Of a stretch of 64,000 bases of DNA, positions 62,066 through 64,000 are shown piece by piece (the stretch's first letter is position 1; every line of letters begins with the position of its first letter). The notes beneath the pieces are model-generated. The model was given only the letters and a program-made list of their open reading frames with translations. It made no database searches and had not been told where the DNA came from. The translations under genes and the position numbers were made by a program. The DNA is from Roseomonas sp. (GTDB lineage Bacteria > Pseudomonadota > Alphaproteobacteria > Acetobacterales > Acetobacteraceae), in assembly GCA_020249775.1 (NCBI GenBank), contig JADCFA010000021.1, positions 62,001 to 126,000 on the forward strand, in the 5' to 3' direction.

Positions 62066-62182
62066 TCCCGCCGCGTTTTGGCGCTGCAAAAAAATATTGC
62101 GTCACACGCATGTCATCCATATGTCACGTTCCGTGAAAAACGGCCCCAGCCTTGCCGGGGGGCAGCACAACGGGAGAAAAAC

Positions 62183-63325
62183 ATGACCAGTTCCTCGACC
62201 AATGCGCCCGCGCGGCGTGGGTTTTTGAAGGCGGCTGCCGCCACGGGTGCGGGCCTTGCCGTGCTCGCCACCCCCAACGTCAGCCGGGCGCAGACGACAA
62301 CGCTGCGCTTCCAGTCCACCTGGCCGCAGCGCGACATCTTCCATGAGTTCGCCGGCGATTTCGTGCGCCGCGTGAATGACATGGCGGGCGGGCGGCTGCG
62401 CCTTGAATTGCTCGCCGCCGGTGCCGTGGTTGGCGCCTTCCAGTTGCTGGATGCGGTCAGCGCCGGCACGCTTGATGGCGGCCATGGCGTGCCGGCCTAT
62501 TGGTTCGGCAAGAACAAGGCGTTTTCGCTGTTCGGCACCTCGCCCCCCTGGTTCGGCGACGCCAACCAGCTGCTCGGCTGGTATCATTATGGTGGCGGCG
62601 AGGCGCTCTATAATGAATTGCTGAACGAGCATGTGAAGGTGAATGTCGTTTCCTTCATGACGGGCCCGATGCCAACCCAGCCGCTTGGCTGGTTCAAGAA
62701 TGTGATTGAGCGTCCGGAACAGATCCGTGGCCTGAAATACCGCACCGTCGGTCTTGCGGCTGATCTTTTCGCCGAACTCGGCGCGGCGGTGGTCTCGCTG
62801 CCTGGTGGGGAAATCGTGCCGGCTTTGGAACGCGGCGTGATAGACGGGGCGGAATTCAACAACCCGTCTTCTGACCGCGTGCTTGGCTTCCCGGATGTGG
62901 CGAAGGTCTACATGATCCAGTCCTTCCATCAGCGCACGGAAAGCTTTGAAGTGCTGTTCAACAAGGCGAAGTTTGCAGCCCTGCCGGCCGAGCATCAGGC
63001 CATCATCAAATTCGCGTCCGAAAGCGCTTCGGCGGATATGTCCTGGAAGCTGCAGGATCGCTATTCGCGCGACCTGCTCGCCATGGCGCAGCAGCAGGGC
63101 GTGCAGGTGCGCCCGACGCCGCGCCCGGTGCTGGATGCGCAGCTCGCCGCCTGGAATCGCGTGGTGCAGAAGTATGAAGGCGATGCTTCCTCCGCCGCCG
63201 CAGGGCCCTTCTTCAAGAAGGTTTGCGACAGCCAGCGTGACTGGTGCCGCCGCGTGGGCAATTTCTTCCTGCGCTATGAAGCGAGCCCGGTGATTTCCTA
63301 TAATCACTTCTTCGGCGCGCGCTGA
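62183..63325 (+). CDS. TRAP transporter solute-binding protein (DctP family), Tat-exported
   Basis: A 380-residue periplasmic binding protein. The N-terminus has a twin-arginine signal, ARRGFLKAAAATGAGLAVL, cleaved near VSRAQ. The mature protein begins TTTLRFQSTWPQRDIFHEFAGD and has RGLKYRTVGLAADLFAELGAAVVSLPGGEIVPALERGVIDGAEFNNP, the DctP signature that binds the carboxylate of the ligand, here with Arg near RGLKYR. The ATG at 62183 has a GGGAG site; the longer frame is a shadow. It lies upstream of a DctQ gene with a terminator between, so the receptor may be made in excess. The ligand (an organic acid or keto acid) is unknown. Confidence 0.9.
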   Translation: MTSSSTNAPARRGFLKAAAATGAGLAVLATPNVSRAQTTTLRFQSTWPQRDIFHEFAGDFVRRVNDMAGGRLRLELLAAGAVVGAFQLLDAVSAGTLDGGHGVPAYWFGKNKAFSLFGTSPPWFGDANQLLGWYHYGGGEALYNELLNEHVKVNVVSFMTGPMPTQPLGWFKNVIERPEQIRGLKYRTVGLAADLFAELGAAVVSLPGGEIVPALERGVIDGAEFNNPSSDRVLGFPDVAKVYMIQSFHQRTESFEVLFNKAKFAALPAEHQAIIKFASESASADMSWKLQDRYSRDLLAMAQQQGVQVRPTPRPVLDAQLAAWNRVVQKYEGDASSAAAGPFFKKVCDSQRDWCRRVGNFFLRYEASPVISYNHFFGAR

Positions 63326-63337
63326 TTTGTAGTATCA

Positions 63338-63366
63338 GGGTGCGGGTTTCGGCCCGCATCCTTTTT
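63338..63366 (+). terminator. Terminator or attenuator between binding-protein and permease genes
   Basis: GGGTGCGGG (63338-63346) pairs with CCCGCATCC (63353-63361) around TTTCGG with one G-T pair, followed by TTTTT. It sits 12 bases after the dctP-type stop, so it should reduce transcription into the permease gene, as seen in many binding-protein operons. Confidence 0.78.
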
Positions 63367-63406
63367 GATGCCCCAATTTCCGGGGCCATGATCGAAAGCC
63401 CCTATC

Positions 63407-64000
63407 ATGCAGCGACTGCTTCTTGGCATTGATCGCTTCAGCACCTTGGTTGGCCAGACCTTCGCCTGGAGCATCCTGGTACTGACTTTTGTCGTGACCT
63501 ATGAAGTGGTGATGCGCTACGCCTTCCGCGCGCCGACCACCTGGGCCTATGACACTTCCTATATGCTCTATGGCACGCTGTTCATGATGGCAGGCGCCTA
63601 TGCGCTGTCGCGCAATGGGCATGTGCGGGGCGATTTTCTCTATCGCAATTTCAAGCCTGAAAATCAGGCGAAGCTTGATCTGGTTCTGTACATCCTGTTT
63701 TTCTTTCCGGCGATCTTTGCCTTCATGATTTCCGGCTGGTCCTTCTTCACGCAATCCTTTGCGCAGAACGAAAGATCCATGTTCAGCCCGACCGGCCCGG
63801 TGATCTGGCCCTTCAAACTGCTGATCCCGATTGTTGGCGTGCTGTTGCTGCTGCAAGGCATTGTGGAGGTAGTGCGCTGCATCCAATGCATCCGCGCGGG
63901 CGAATGGCCCAAGCGGCTTTCCGATGTGGAGGAATTGGAACAGCAAATCCTCGCCGCCGCCGCCGAACAGGATCCGGAGGAATTGGCCCGCCGCATGGCC
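63407..64000 (+). CDS. TRAP transporter small permease (DctQ family), 3' truncated by window
   Basis: From the ATG at 63407 (MQRLLLGIDRFST) the frame stays open to the window end, at least 198 codons. It has four hydrophobic helices: WSILVLTFVVTYEVVMRYAF, YMLYGTLFMMAGAYALS, LVLYILFFFPAIFAFMISGW and LLIPIVGVLLLLQGIVEVV. The EVVMRYAFRAPTTWAYD and GHVRGDFLY motifs are DctQ-like. The C-terminal part becomes acidic and Ala-rich. It would pair with a DctM subunit just beyond the window. Confidence 0.9.
   Translation, partial: MQRLLLGIDRFSTLVGQTFAWSILVLTFVVTYEVVMRYAFRAPTTWAYDTSYMLYGTLFMMAGAYALSRNGHVRGDFLYRNFKPENQAKLDLVLYILFFFPAIFAFMISGWSFFTQSFAQNERSMFSPTGPVIWPFKLLIPIVGVLLLLQGIVEVVRCIQCIRAGEWPKRLSDVEELEQQILAAAAEQDPEELARRMA

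Overview
The window is high-GC bacterial chromosome with dense, mostly operonic coding. Several signs point to an alphaproteobacterium of the Acetobacteraceae/Rhodospirillales kind (Roseomonas-like; this is inference). These are a GAAC-N7-GAAC LexA box between divergent ssb and uvrA, the scpA-scpB-tatB-tatC-serS order, the prs/rplY/pth/ychF neighbourhood, gyrA-coaD followed by two cyclophilins, many CaiB-type CoA-transferases, and a TRAP system with a Tat-type binding protein. No prophage, CRISPR array or intact insertion sequence was seen.

Layout. 1-6 kb: the carB 3' end, greA, threonine dehydratase, a five-copy 46-bp hairpin repeat, an SDR, a small lipoprotein, then ychF, a hypothetical gene and pth on the minus strand. 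6-11 kb: rplY, a phosphatase/GST pair, a composite palindrome that overlaps the prs stop codon, prs, and an ABC-F ATPase. 11-20 kb: a lipoprotein, an MFS transporter, a D-lactate/glycolate dehydrogenase, tRNA-Lys, two cyclophilins, coaD, gyrA and ssb. 20-30 kb: uvrA, a site-2 protease, scpAB, an FbpC-like ATPase, tatBC (no tatA here), serS and a lytic transglycosylase. 30-43 kb: an SbtA/SbtB-like bicarbonate transporter pair, a flavin reductase, a class I CoA-transferase pair joined to a CaiB gene, a TauD-type dioxygenase, fhs, a glycosyltransferase-like gene, a PhnW-like aminotransferase, a DUF1194 protein, a CBS protein, a second CaiB gene and an enoyl-CoA hydratase.

43.8-53.2 kb is a cobalamin/methionine block. 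A cobalamin riboswitch precedes a BtuB-like receptor. Facing it, an apparent operon reads regulator (ArsR-methyltransferase, SahR-like), metH, a CDF metal transporter, tonB and a cobalamin adenosyltransferase. It would link B12 import (BtuB, TonB), conversion (adenosyltransferase) and use (MetH), with a likely SahR operator upstream.

53.2-58.9 kb is an accessory stretch that looks AT-richer by eye. It holds small exported proteins, a divergent MocR/LysE pair, and a junction where a 96-bp copy of an acetyltransferase 3' end abuts a frameshifted SDR remnant. The last 5 kb hold an acetyltransferase, an amidase, a small membrane protein with a good terminator, a second acetyltransferase, ferredoxin-NADP reductase, and the start of a TRAP operon that runs off the window.

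All calls come from reading the sequence and supplied translations without database searches. Family names rest on recognised motifs and gene context.
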